DNA of 64,000 nt from Sphingomonas sp. (GTDB lineage Bacteria > Pseudomonadota > Alphaproteobacteria > Sphingomonadales > Sphingomonadaceae), in the NCBI GenBank assembly GCA_017418975.1, contig JAFOMG010000010.1:1-64000 (forward strand), in the 5' to 3' direction. Under the pieces are notes generated by a model. It was not told the DNA's origin and ran no database searches. It was given only the letters and a program-made list of their open reading frames with translations. Shown piece after piece: positions 56,330 through 64,000 of this stretch (position 1 is the first letter of the stretch; every line of letters starts with the position of its first letter). The translations under genes were made by a program, and so were the position numbers.

Positions 56330-57048
56330 GGCTTTCCGGCAGCGACTCCGCCGGGATTTCGATATGAAGCGATTCTAGCTAAGCACGACGCATGGTTCGG
56401 ATCGCGTCGCTGGGGACCGTTCGAGGAAGCCCAGAGCGCACAGGCGACCATCGGTCGGCCCTATGGCGACAAACCGGATCTCGCCGCAATTGCTGCGAGC
56501 TTTCTCGCGCTCGAACGCTGTTCTCAATCGAATGCCTTCGCAGCCCGCAAGCACATGCCACGCCTGGCTCTGCTCATGCCTCAGGGAGACGGGAATCCGC
56601 GAGGCGGTGACACTGGGCCTTCGCGACAGGCTGGGATTGACGATCAGCTGTATCTCAGCGGGAAAATGTCCCAGGCCCAGCCGCAAGAGCGTCGGCAGGC
56701 CCGAGCGGATGGGGCGCTGGCAGGATCGATAGTAGCTGGCGTAGGGCCTAGCTTGGTCCGAGGCGGAGTCGGGCTTGCAAGAACTGGGATATCAGGTCTG
56801 CGGGTCGGCCTGGCCTCTACAAAGGCCTTTTCGGGCCAAGCGGGCCGGTGATTGGACGCGCAAGATTGGGTGGTAGCAGCCTTTTCCGAATAAATTCCAA
56901 TAACGTGCTAAGATTCGGATGGGGATGGAAAGGCGGCGCTCAAACCGGCAGCCACGTTCTACGGATTTCGGGAGACTGGGTCAGGGCGGTGGGCGTCAAA
57001 AGCGGCCATATAGATTTGCTAACCTTGCCGGGAAGGACATTTCCTTAA
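56330..57048 (+). pseudogene. Orphan, frameshifted RHS toxin tip
   Basis: A reading frame without a start follows a stop at 56327-56329: FRYEAILAKHDAWFGSRRWG and onward through QAGIDDQLYLSGKMSQAQPQ and a hydrophobic VAGVGPSLVRGGVGLARTGISG. Near 56790-56820 the frame must shift to continue as GRPGLYKGLFGPSGPVIGRA, FRINSNNVLRFGWGW and HVLRISGDWVRAVG, ending before 57048. The second half matches the closing part of some RHS-tip toxins with an IDLW-like end. No core precedes it, so it is a displaced, broken tip. Confidence 0.6.
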
Positions 57049-57053
57049 TTACC

Positions 57054-57338
57054 ATGAAGATATTCGGTATAAATATATTCGCGCACCGTCGCCGTCGTCC
57101 AGCTCAGACGATACGGGAAGCGCGTGATCTAATTGAGCGATTTATGAATGATCGCCCAGGCTATGACTTTGAATGGGACGATTTTATATCATGGAAAAAT
57201 GAAAACCCGACCATAGAGAAAGTTCGAGAGAATCTCGAAGTAGTTGAAGCACTTTTAATATCTGATGATCCCCTAGATCGCCAACGCGCCATGTCCGCTC
57301 TTCGTAATGGAATCGCGTATCTTGACGCGTTTCTATAG
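57054..57338 (+). CDS. Small protein after the orphan tip, probable immunity
   Basis: A 94-residue, AT-rich gene starting MKIFGINIFAHRRRRPAQ. The central region TIREARDLIERFMNDRPGYDFEWDDFISWKNENP is helical and acidic, common for cytosolic immunity proteins. It lies six bases after the broken toxin tip. No family is recognised. It is intact although the toxin is not. Confidence 0.55.
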   Translation: MKIFGINIFAHRRRRPAQTIREARDLIERFMNDRPGYDFEWDDFISWKNENPTIEKVRENLEVVEALLISDDPLDRQRAMSALRNGIAYLDAFL

Positions 57339-57415
57339 AATCATTCGACTATATCCTGGTGATATAGGAACATGGTATTAATGGCAGACCATCCCTTAGG
57401 TTCAGAACTCACTGA

Positions 57416-57967
57416 TCAGAGCCAGAAGATGACGGTGGCGGCGAGCGCGATGACGGAGAAGAAGGCGGCAGGGCAGCGGTCGTAGCGTGTCGCGACCCGG
57501 CGCCAGTCCTTCAGGCGGGCGAACATGATCTCGATCCGGTTGCGGCGCTTGTAGCGGCGCTTGTCGTATTTGATGGGCTCGTTGCGCGATTTCCGACCCG
57601 GGATGCAGGGCTTGATGCCCTTTTCCTCCAGCGCGTCCCTGAACCAGTCGGCATCATAGCCTCGGTCGGCGAGCAGCCATTGTGCTTTGGGAAGTTCGTC
57701 GATCAGGGCCGTCGCACCGATGTAATCGCTGATCTGGCCGGCGGTCATGAAGAAGCTCAAGGGACGGCCGTTGGCATCGGTAACGGCATGGAGCTTGGTG
57801 TTCATGCCGCCCTTCGTGCGGCCGATCAGGCGGCCGAGATCCCCTTTTTACCGCCAGGCTCGACGCCGCGCGGTGCGCCTTCAAATAGTCGGCCTGCCAT
57901 GGCTCTTCGGAAAATACGGCTCGAGCCGCGCCATCTGCTCGTCCGTCAGCCAGTACAGGTCGCTCAC
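57416..57967 (-). pseudogene. Decayed IS5-family transposase
   Basis: The minus strand begins VSDLYWLTDEQMARLEPYFPKSHGRP (DUF4096 start), then jumps to YLKAHRAASSLAVK, missing roughly 70 codons including the first catalytic region. A frameshift follows near 57845. The intact last part is MNTKLHAVTDANGRPLSFF, LLADRGYDADWF and RRNRIEIMFARLKDWRRVATRYD, an IS5/IS1031-type DDE end. It cannot transpose by itself. Terminal repeats were not clear. Confidence 0.9.
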
Positions 57968-57992
57968 ATCTGGTCTCCTTGCGGAGCCTGAA

Positions 57993-58241
57993 TCAGATCG
58001 CGCCTCTCACATCAATGGGACCAAACACCCAGGCCGGCGCTTTGTCATTCGTCCGGATAACCATCCATTGCAGACCAGCGGGCCCTAGGACGAATGCCCG
58101 AGCCGTCCGCTTTGCTCGTACCTTGGAGGCTTGATCCGCAATCGAGAGCAGTCCGCAGTCCCCTGTGATCGCCGTGGGTGGGGCACAATCTTCGCTCAAA
58201 TAACGCGCATCATAACCATTTGAATTAGAGTGTATTTTCAT
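57993..58241 (-). CDS. Possible 82-residue protein next to the IS5 remnant
   Basis: MKIHSNSNGYDARYLSEDCAP through WMVIRTNDKAPAWVFGP. It ends at the IS remnant's edge and may be a truncated gene. An upstream in-frame start would add 11 residues read from the TGAGGC region. No family recognised. Confidence 0.35.
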   Translation of the reverse strand: MKIHSNSNGYDARYLSEDCAPPTAITGDCGLLSIADQASKVRAKRTARAFVLGPAGLQWMVIRTNDKAPAWVFGPIDVRGAI

Positions 58242-58254
58242 GGGCCTCGTTTTT

Positions 58255-58436
58255 TGAGGCACCGTTATCTGCAAAAGCCCGATTCTGAGGCGCCGTTAAA
58301 CGGGCGGGCCATGCCCACCGGAAAACTGCCTCTCGCAGTTTTCCGCCATTCTCTTGAGGCAACCTTATCCGGGCTCAACAGGATTGTCGTACCCAATTAA
58401 GACCGCCTCATATCCAAAATAAGGATGCCTCAGAGG
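58255..58436. repeat. Right copy of the 45-bp repeat plus a TGAGGC motif array
   Basis: TGAGGC followed by a C[CG]TTA-like string occurs on the plus strand at 58255, 58286 and 58355, and twice on the minus strand within the 45-bp repeat at 58392-58436. The 45 bases are identical to 32961-33005. Five partly similar sites at one end and two at the other resemble recombinase or transposase binding sites. From 58437 to 58706 no gene is seen; the sequence keeps partial likeness to 33006-33095. Confidence 0.65.
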
Positions 58437-58706
58437 GTACGCTTCGTTAATCTCGGCCGATTGGAGACGCCGAGCGACGGATTTTGGGCCGGTAGCGGCC
58501 AAGCGGCTTTTGGCGCGGGATCGCGGAAAGCTGTCTTCCAGCAATCGGCCTCTCAACCGTTAATCGGGTAGCCGGATCTGGGCCGGTTGCCGTCGGGCCG
58601 CCATGCGGCACCGGATCGCCAAAGCGGACACCAGGCGCTCTGCTGGACAATGGCAGGATCAGGACCGGATGCCACCTGCGCGCTCGGGTGCATCGATCTC
58701 CGTCAA

Positions 58707-59876
58707 TCAGTGCCGCAAGTCGGCGATCAGTGGCGACTTGGCGGTAACGGGATCGTGATGAAGCATGGCCATCGTGACGCGTCGAACTTCGAGGCCTACT
58801 CGCGATCCCACGTCACACATCAGTTGCGCGAGCCCTGCGGCAGCAGCATCGGTCGAGCAATTCCCGGCCGGATCGACTAGAAGCAGTTCTAGGCGATCCC
58901 CACCCTGTTCCCCCTGCCGCAGCTGAATCTGGAATGCCTCGGCGCCAGCGGCGAGCGGTGCGAACAGAGGAAGGTCGAAATGCTGCTCGGCAAGCAGGAA
59001 CGAGCGCGCGTTGCGACCGCGCAACTCGAGGAGACGAGAACCATCGCGCTCGACCAGGCGACCGACATCGCCGACAAGATAGCGAAATACCGGATAGCGC
59101 TTTCGATAGCCGTTGGTGACCGCGAGCTCGCCAAACCCTTCGGAATCCGGAGACACCACCTCGACAACGACCTGCGGCAGGATACGGAACAGGCCGGGTT
59201 TGCGGCTCGCGTCGGACCACGCCCAGATGCCGGTCTCGGCGCCACCGTATAGCGACCAGAAGTCACGCGTTCCGAAGCTTTGGGCGAAGCGCTCAACGGC
59301 GCTCGCGGGGAGTGGCTCACCAGCGTAGAGCAGCCGGGGAATCTCCAGGCGCTCACCGGTGGCGCTCAGAAATTCGGCGAAAAGTCGAAGCTTTGAGGGG
59401 GTGCCGAGCAGGTGCGTCGGCGTGAAACGCCGCGCCGTCGCCAGGACGTCTTCGTAGCGCGCATGCGCGCTCATCGGCAGCGAGGTCGCGGCGCACCTCT
59501 CAAGCAGGTCATCGAGGATCGCCGCGGTGCGATATAGATCGGCATAGCCGAACAGATTGAGCGCCACCGTCCTCGCATCGAACAGCCCTTCGGCGAGCAA
59601 GGCGCTGGCCAGGGCATGACGCTGGGCATGATTTTCGCCAATATCGACTGGAAACACCAGCGGCGTGCTCGTGCTCCCGCCCGAGCGTACCAGATAGACG
59701 CCGCTTGGCTCGGAGCCGGGCGCGAACCGGTCGAGATGCGGCTTCAGCACGGCTTTGTCGGTTGCCGGCGCTGCGCGATGGTCGCCAATCCCGGCGAAAT
59801 GGTCGCGGTAGAAGGCATGTGCGCGAGCCCGGGCAAAGCCGTCGCGCAGCAGCGCCTCGTCATCGGGATGAGTCAC
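58707..59876 (-). CDS. PaaK-like adenylate-forming enzyme
   Basis: A 389-residue enzyme, last of a four-gene operon. VRSGGSTSTPLVFPV is the Ser/Thr-rich nucleotide loop, SLYGGAETGIWAW the A5-like motif, and YLVGDVGRLVERDG the A7-like Asp, as in phenylacetate-CoA ligase and CoF synthetase relatives. It should activate a carboxylic acid as an acyl-AMP. No carrier-protein gene is nearby. Start overlaps the glycosyltransferase stop by four bases. Confidence 0.75.
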   Translation of the reverse strand: MTHPDDEALLRDGFARARAHAFYRDHFAGIGDHRAAPATDKAVLKPHLDRFAPGSEPSGVYLVRSGGSTSTPLVFPVDIGENHAQRHALASALLAEGLFDARTVALNLFGYADLYRTAAILDDLLERCAATSLPMSAHARYEDVLATARRFTPTHLLGTPSKLRLFAEFLSATGERLEIPRLLYAGEPLPASAVERFAQSFGTRDFWSLYGGAETGIWAWSDASRKPGLFRILPQVVVEVVSPDSEGFGELAVTNGYRKRYPVFRYLVGDVGRLVERDGSRLLELRGRNARSFLLAEQHFDLPLFAPLAAGAEAFQIQLRQGEQGGDRLELLLVDPAGNCSTDAAAAGLAQLMCDVGSRVGLEVRRVTMAMLHHDPVTAKSPLIADLRH

Positions 59877-60766
59877 GAGACGGCCGCTTCGAAAAGGTTG
59901 CGATAGTGCGCGAGGAACAACGGTCTCTGTTCCTCGGGGATGGTCGCAAGCGCATAGTCATGCCAGCGCGCAAGGAGCATCGCCGCCATCCTGTGATCGC
60001 GGGGATCCGCGCTGTCGCGATAGCGCAGCACCGTTGGCGGAATCTCGAGTGTGCGCCAATCATCGCGGCGGCGGCGCGACAAGCTATCGGGCACGACACG
60101 AAAGTGGATCAGCGGCGCTGCGATCAGCCCCACACGCGCATCGGCGGCGGCGGCGTCCTTCAGCACACGATACCAGAGATCGACGCCCTCGTTGAGCTGA
60201 GCGCTCACATAGCGGTGCGCGCCAAGCCAGCGGCGCCGAACGATGACGTTGCTGGCGCGGCCCAGCATGAACTCGGGATGCGCAACGGCACGCGGAGGAT
60301 CGACGAGAAGGAAGAGTTCATCCTCGATCGGCGTGAGCTCATCAGCGAACAGCTCAAGCTCCGGGAAAACCTCACCGGCGGGTTCGCTCGCAAAACCGAC
60401 TACCGCCATCGCCAGTGCATGCCGGTCCATAGCGCCTCGCATGCGCCGCAGCGCATCGGGGCGCAGCATGTCGTCTGCGTCGAGGCAGAGGAGGAACTCG
60501 CAATCGGCGCGTTCGATGCCGCAATTGCGGGCCGCACCCGGGCCGCCATTCGTCGCCCGCCGCACCAGCTCGACCCGTGTGCCGCCGAGCGCGGCGGCAT
60601 GGAGGGAAAGTGCTTCCTCCGCGACCTCCGCGCTGCCATCCGTGCTCGCGTCATCGACGATGATCAACACATCGGGCGGGGTTTCCTGGCCGGCAAGCGA
60701 CGCGATTGCCTCGCCTATGAACGCCCGCTTGTCGAACAGCGGGATGACGACCGCGAGGCTGGTCAT
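59873..60766 (-). CDS. Family 2 glycosyltransferase
   Basis: A 297-residue GT-A enzyme. LAVVIPLFDKRAFIGEAIASL, VDDASTDGSAEVA and GGPGAARNCGIERADCEFLLCLDADD (metal-binding DAD) are canonical. It transfers a sugar from a nucleotide donor; the acceptor is unknown. It is coupled to both neighbours by 4-base overlaps, so it probably decorates the product of this pathway. Confidence 0.88.
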   Translation of the reverse strand: MTSLAVVIPLFDKRAFIGEAIASLAGQETPPDVLIIVDDASTDGSAEVAEEALSLHAAALGGTRVELVRRATNGGPGAARNCGIERADCEFLLCLDADDMLRPDALRRMRGAMDRHALAMAVVGFASEPAGEVFPELELFADELTPIEDELFLLVDPPRAVAHPEFMLGRASNVIVRRRWLGAHRYVSAQLNEGVDLWYRVLKDAAAADARVGLIAAPLIHFRVVPDSLSRRRRDDWRTLEIPPTVLRYRDSADPRDHRMAAMLLARWHDYALATIPEEQRPLFLAHYRNLFEAAVS

Positions 60767-62001
60767 TGTGCGATCACCGGGACGTAGATCAGGCCGCGGT
60801 CGCCGTGGAGGTTAATCACCGACGCGCTGGAGCCTCGGAATATGCCCGGGCCATAACTGGTTGCGTCACGACACAGCTGTAATCCAATCAGATGCGTCGC
60901 GTGGGCATCGCCAGGCGCGCCGAAGTCGCGCTGCGCAAGATAATGCTGGTACATGTCCTTCGACCAGTCGCGCTCGACGCGCCGGCGCCATGCCGCCTCG
61001 CTGCACTCGCGGCGCACCAGCACGTCGATTCCGCGACCGCCGCTGCTCCGTTTCGCGATCATGTCCTCTCGGCGCGAAAGCAGGGCTTCGCAGCCACCGG
61101 CATCGGCGATGGTCCAGGAAGGGATCAGGAAGGCGCGCAACGCCTCCGCCTCGTCCGCCGACAAGAGATCCCGTCGGATCGCATCGTCCCACAGCACGGC
61201 GAGCACGCGCTTGTCGTGCACCAGGATCAGCGTGCGGACGTCGTTGAAATAGTTCCCGGTGTCGATCAGGTGGCGCAGCACGTCATCGGGGATGGACGCC
61301 AGCTCGCTTCGGTCCATCTCGAGAATGACGTGGTTGATCGTTCGCCCGTCCGCGCACAACCCGCCGTCTTCCAGCGCGATCGCCTCCGGTGCGAGGGACA
61401 TGAAGCCGATGCCGCGTTCGCGAAGTGCGTCGGCAAGGAGAAATATCTCGGTTCCGGCCTCCGCTGCATGCAACATCGCCACGGTTTCGCCTGGACGATA
61501 TCGGCTGCACAGTGCATCGACAAAGCCGTGCCCGGTCACCTCGCCCAGTCCTGTCGCGGCTGCGTGTGGTGCAAGCGCTTCGGCTGCCCGTTCACTCACC
61601 ATCCAGCCGTTCAGTGGATAACGGGCGCCGATCTCGCAGACTCGTGGCTGGCCATCTGCATCGTGGACAAGGTCCGGGCGGTACCAGCCGATGCGGTAGG
61701 GCCTTGTGCTGGCCAGCCGCAGGATCGCTTCTATCGATTCGGGCAGCGCGTAGACGGAGCGGATTCGCGGATCGTCGAAATAAAGTTCGACGATCGCGCG
61801 CAGCGCCTTGTCAAGCAACTGGTTCAGCCGATCGAGTCGCGTCAGATATGCGGGCGCGATCAGCACCGGCATCGCCGCGAGTTGTTCGCTATTGATGATC
61901 GGCGGATCACCGAGTTGCGCCACCAGCGCCAAGCGTGGGGCTTCGGCGAAGCTGCGCTCGGCGATCCGTAGCAATGGCGCGCCGGCGCCATTGCTGCTCA
62001 A
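60763..62001 (-). CDS. ATP-grasp-like (circularly permuted) ligase candidate
   Basis: A 412-residue protein. YRPDLVHDADGQPRVCEIGARYPLNG resembles the Arg/Asp/Glu metal-site region of circularly permuted ATP-grasp ligases; NYFNDVRTLILVHDKRVLAVLWDD and MIAKRSSGGRGIDVLV are further nucleotide-binding-like segments. Such enzymes form amide bonds between a carboxylate and an amine. The family call is from motif pattern only. Coupled upstream and downstream. Confidence 0.6.
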   Translation of the reverse strand: MSSNGAGAPLLRIAERSFAEAPRLALVAQLGDPPIINSEQLAAMPVLIAPAYLTRLDRLNQLLDKALRAIVELYFDDPRIRSVYALPESIEAILRLASTRPYRIGWYRPDLVHDADGQPRVCEIGARYPLNGWMVSERAAEALAPHAAATGLGEVTGHGFVDALCSRYRPGETVAMLHAAEAGTEIFLLADALRERGIGFMSLAPEAIALEDGGLCADGRTINHVILEMDRSELASIPDDVLRHLIDTGNYFNDVRTLILVHDKRVLAVLWDDAIRRDLLSADEAEALRAFLIPSWTIADAGGCEALLSRREDMIAKRSSGGRGIDVLVRRECSEAAWRRRVERDWSKDMYQHYLAQRDFGAPGDAHATHLIGLQLCRDATSYGPGIFRGSSASVINLHGDRGLIYVPVIAQ

Positions 62002-62825
62002 TGGACTGCCTCGACCTCGATCGCATCGCGCAGGCAGACATGGTCGAGCACGGCGGCCTTCTTTGCGAGATAGGTAGAAACAATGTCGTCGAGCGAATAG
62101 TCGGCGATGGTGACGCCCGTCGCCTCGGCAAAATGCTGCAGCGCGCTCAGCGCATAGAAGAAATGGTTCTTCTCGGTTGGCCCGGTGTGGACGCTGATCC
62201 AGGCGAGCGTCTGGCGGATCGCCGCGTCGGTGAAGCCATATTCCTCGGCCAGCCAGCGCCGGAACAGCGGAAGGATGAACTCGACCTCGCCGTGCGTGTA
62301 GATCTCGTGTGCCAGCGTGGTGAGCAGCGCAATCACATGGTCGCGCTCTCGCAGCGAATTATGATCCTTCCAGTCCTTGAACTCCTCCGCCGCAGGATGA
62401 AGATAGCGTCGCGACAGCCACCGGTCATCGCCGACGATGTCGGTTGCCATACGGTAGAACATGTCCGCATGGAGCACCCTGTGCGTGACCGCGAGATCCT
62501 CATCGATGATACGGTCGAGGCTAGTGAGGGCGCGCAGCAGGGCGGCCTCATCGCCGACATGTTGCCCGCGATGGAGCAGGAGTGTCAGCCGGTTGCCTAT
62601 CCCTGCAACAGTCACCGCACTGTTGTTGGTCTGCGACCAGCTGTGGAAGAAGGCACATAGCGCTTCGGGATCCTGCCGCTGCCGGGTCAGAGCTCGGAAT
62701 CCATTCTCGATAGCGTGGAAATAATGGGAGTGCTCAGAAAAGCACCGCGCCAGATCGTTCTTGATATGCGAGTCCGGCACCGCTTCAAATACAGGCAATA
62801 TGATGCCCTGTAGAGAATTCGCCAT
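61998..62825 (-). CDS. Heme-oxygenase-fold metalloenzyme candidate (TenA/HDO-like)
   Basis: A 275-residue all-helical protein, first of the operon; CAGGGGTGG precedes the ATG. EHSHYFHAIENGF, FFHSWSQTNNSAV, LAVTHRVLHADMFYRM, and VHTGPTEKNHFFYAL place His and Glu/Asp as in heme-oxygenase-like diiron oxygenases. These carry out N-oxygenation and related steps in natural-product pathways. It might instead be a TenA/PqqC relative. Metal ligands are not proven. Confidence 0.5.
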   Translation of the reverse strand: MANSLQGIILPVFEAVPDSHIKNDLARCFSEHSHYFHAIENGFRALTRQRQDPEALCAFFHSWSQTNNSAVTVAGIGNRLTLLLHRGQHVGDEAALLRALTSLDRIIDEDLAVTHRVLHADMFYRMATDIVGDDRWLSRRYLHPAAEEFKDWKDHNSLRERDHVIALLTTLAHEIYTHGEVEFILPLFRRWLAEEYGFTDAAIRQTLAWISVHTGPTEKNHFFYALSALQHFAEATGVTIADYSLDDIVSTYLAKKAAVLDHVCLRDAIEVEAVH

Positions 62826-63242
62826 ATTCCACCCCTGAGCTTACTGCTGTCTATCCGATGCGGGATAATTCGAATAGTTCAACATGCGCCAAAATGGATA
62901 GTTATGACTTCGAACTCTCTGTGATGAATAGAGAGTTATCCATAGAATTCCCGAAATTTCGAAATAATAAATTCATGCAGTTGTCGCGAATTAGTCGCAA
63001 TTTTCATCGCCTGAACGGAAGGCGGTTTTCCGGATAACCCTGCGAGCAGGCTGAGCTGAGCGGCTGAGATGGGCGCGTAGCTGATCGGCGGATCGCGCGG
63101 GAACTGTCCAGCGGCTCATGGGTACACCGTGGAACGGCAACCGTCATTGCCAATGATCCGAGGGGAAGGTTCATTTTGACGCTGTGGTAACGCAAAACGG
63201 TGACCAGCGGCGTGCCCGGTAATAGATCTGATAATTGCCTGG
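62826..63242. other. Gene-free, AT-rich region upstream of the biosynthetic operon
   Basis: No credible gene. About 62861-63000 is AT-rich with the likely promoter of the operon. A GGCGCGTAGCTG string near 63071 resembles one near 40052. Confidence 0.5.
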
Positions 63243-63716
63243 TCAATATTCGCCGAAGCCTTCCGGCATGGGCTCCCCTGCTCTGACAATCCGGACCAGA
63301 TGGCCCAGTGCGCCAACCTCGCGCTGTGCCTTCCATGCAGCGCCGATGCTCCATGCCGCTTCCTTCCCCTCCACAGCCAGAAGCTTCAAACGGCCGGGAA
63401 GCAATGCTTCGGAACTGACTGGCACGACGGCGCAACCCAGCCCTGCTGAAACCAGTGCGAGGACCGTCTGTATGTCATCGGCTGCCTGCACGACCTTCGG
63501 ATCAAAAGCGGCGGAGCGACACCAGGCTCGAACTTGGGCGGCGAGCCCAGGTCCCCGTGCCTCCCACAGCGCAATGAAGTCCTGTGCTGCGAGCCAACTT
63601 CGCAATCTCGCTCCCGAAGGGATGCCGAGATTCTGCGGAACCGCAATCGCAAGACGGTCGGATGCCGGTGGGCAGGCCGTTAGGCCCGGTGGCGCGGGCA
63701 GCCCGTCATAGGCCAC
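63243..63716 (-). pseudogene. LysR-family regulator, C-terminal fragment
   Basis: A 157-residue frame with only the effector-binding half of a LysR protein: RLAIAVPQNLGIP, ADDIQTVLALVSAGLGCAVVPVS and LLPGRLKLLAVEGKE. The helix-turn-helix domain and hinge are missing. The break point coincides with the start of an NRAMP fragment facing away from it. Confidence 0.8.
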
Positions 63717-63989
63717 CGACGCGAAGATGTTCTACGCGATCGTCGCCGCGAGCGTGTTGCTGGCGCTCGTGCTGCAATACTTGCCAATCGGGCCCATGCA
63801 GGCGCTGGTCTGGAGCGCGGTCATCAACGGCATCGTCGCGGTGCCGCTGTTGGTGGCGCTGATGATCCCGGTCTCGCGCCGCGAATCGTCGACAGCTTCC
63901 GCACGTCGCGCTGGCTCCTCATTCTGAGCGGCGCTGTCACGGTCATCATGGGGATTGCCGGCGTCGCGACGATCGCTAGCCTGTTCTAG
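63715..63989 (+). pseudogene. NRAMP metal transporter, C-terminal fragment with frameshift
   Basis: Two helices read KMFYAIVAASVLLALVLQYL and ALVWSAVINGIVAVPLLVALM, as in the end of Mn/divalent metal transporters of the NRAMP family. Near 63884 one base is missing: the true continuation, REIVDSFRTSRWLLILSGAV through TIASLF, is in the neighbouring frame and stops at 63987-63989. All earlier helices are absent. Confidence 0.8.
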
Positions 63990-64000
63990 GATCGTTGGGA

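Overview
The window is high-GC DNA from an alphaproteobacterium, most likely a sphingomonad (Sphingomonas or a close relative). The evidence is a CcrM-type GANTC methyltransferase, an aa3-oxidase subunit-IV-like peptide leading into a split pntAA/pntAB/pntB transhydrogenase operon, a folP gene with a long N-terminal extension, secreted RHS proteins, and dispersed REP-like hairpins of a type I associate with sphingomonads. The assignment comes from gene content, not from a database search.

Layout. (1) 1-1.3 kb: the C-terminal end of an RHS protein with a HExxH-bearing variable tip, overlapping a lipoprotein that is probably its immunity protein. (2) 1.6-32.9 kb: ordinary chromosomal core. It holds tRNA-Arg, a LytS-type kinase, nth-dapB, a sirtuin, an ABM monooxygenase-like protein, a nitrilase homologue lacking the catalytic Cys, era-rnc-lepB, pgi, gor, an AbrB-like permease, a DAACS symporter, glmM, a thiD-glyoxalase fusion, rnhB, ccrM, folP, a LytTR regulator, an AlkD-like protein, an NtrC-like activator, the pnt operon interrupted by a DUF559 nuclease cassette, and tRNA-Val. 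(3) 32.96-58.44 kb: an accessory island beginning 21 bp after tRNA-Val and bracketed by a perfect 45-bp direct repeat. (4) 58.7-62.8 kb: a four-gene, translationally coupled minus-strand operon that looks biosynthetic. (5) 63.2-64 kb: remnants of a LysR regulator and an NRAMP transporter.

The island is modular. First comes a three-gene ABC-3C-like conflict system (33.2-36.7 kb). Next is a coupled two-gene operon of unknown function whose first product has an ADP-ribosyltransferase-like H-Y-E pattern (36.9-40.0 kb). Small unrecognised genes follow, including an RNase H-fold protein. A Tn7-like transposition module (tnsA, tnsB, tnsC, tniQ) comes next, with a catalytically degenerate TnsB/TniA-like protein encoded divergently. 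The TniQ protein carries an in-frame C-terminal IS5-type DUF4096 domain. Two MbcA/ParS/Xre-antitoxin-like proteins lie nearby without a RES toxin. The island ends with a cluster of three separately secreted RHS proteins, an orphan frameshifted toxin tip with a following small gene, and a decayed IS5 element.

Most promising leads: the TniQ-DUF4096 fusion, the ART-like/738-aa gene pair, the ABC-3C system, the DUF559 cassette whose terminal hairpins covary, and the 58.7-62.8 kb operon. No alignment, structure prediction or database search was possible; family names rest on motif recognition and many boundaries are estimates.
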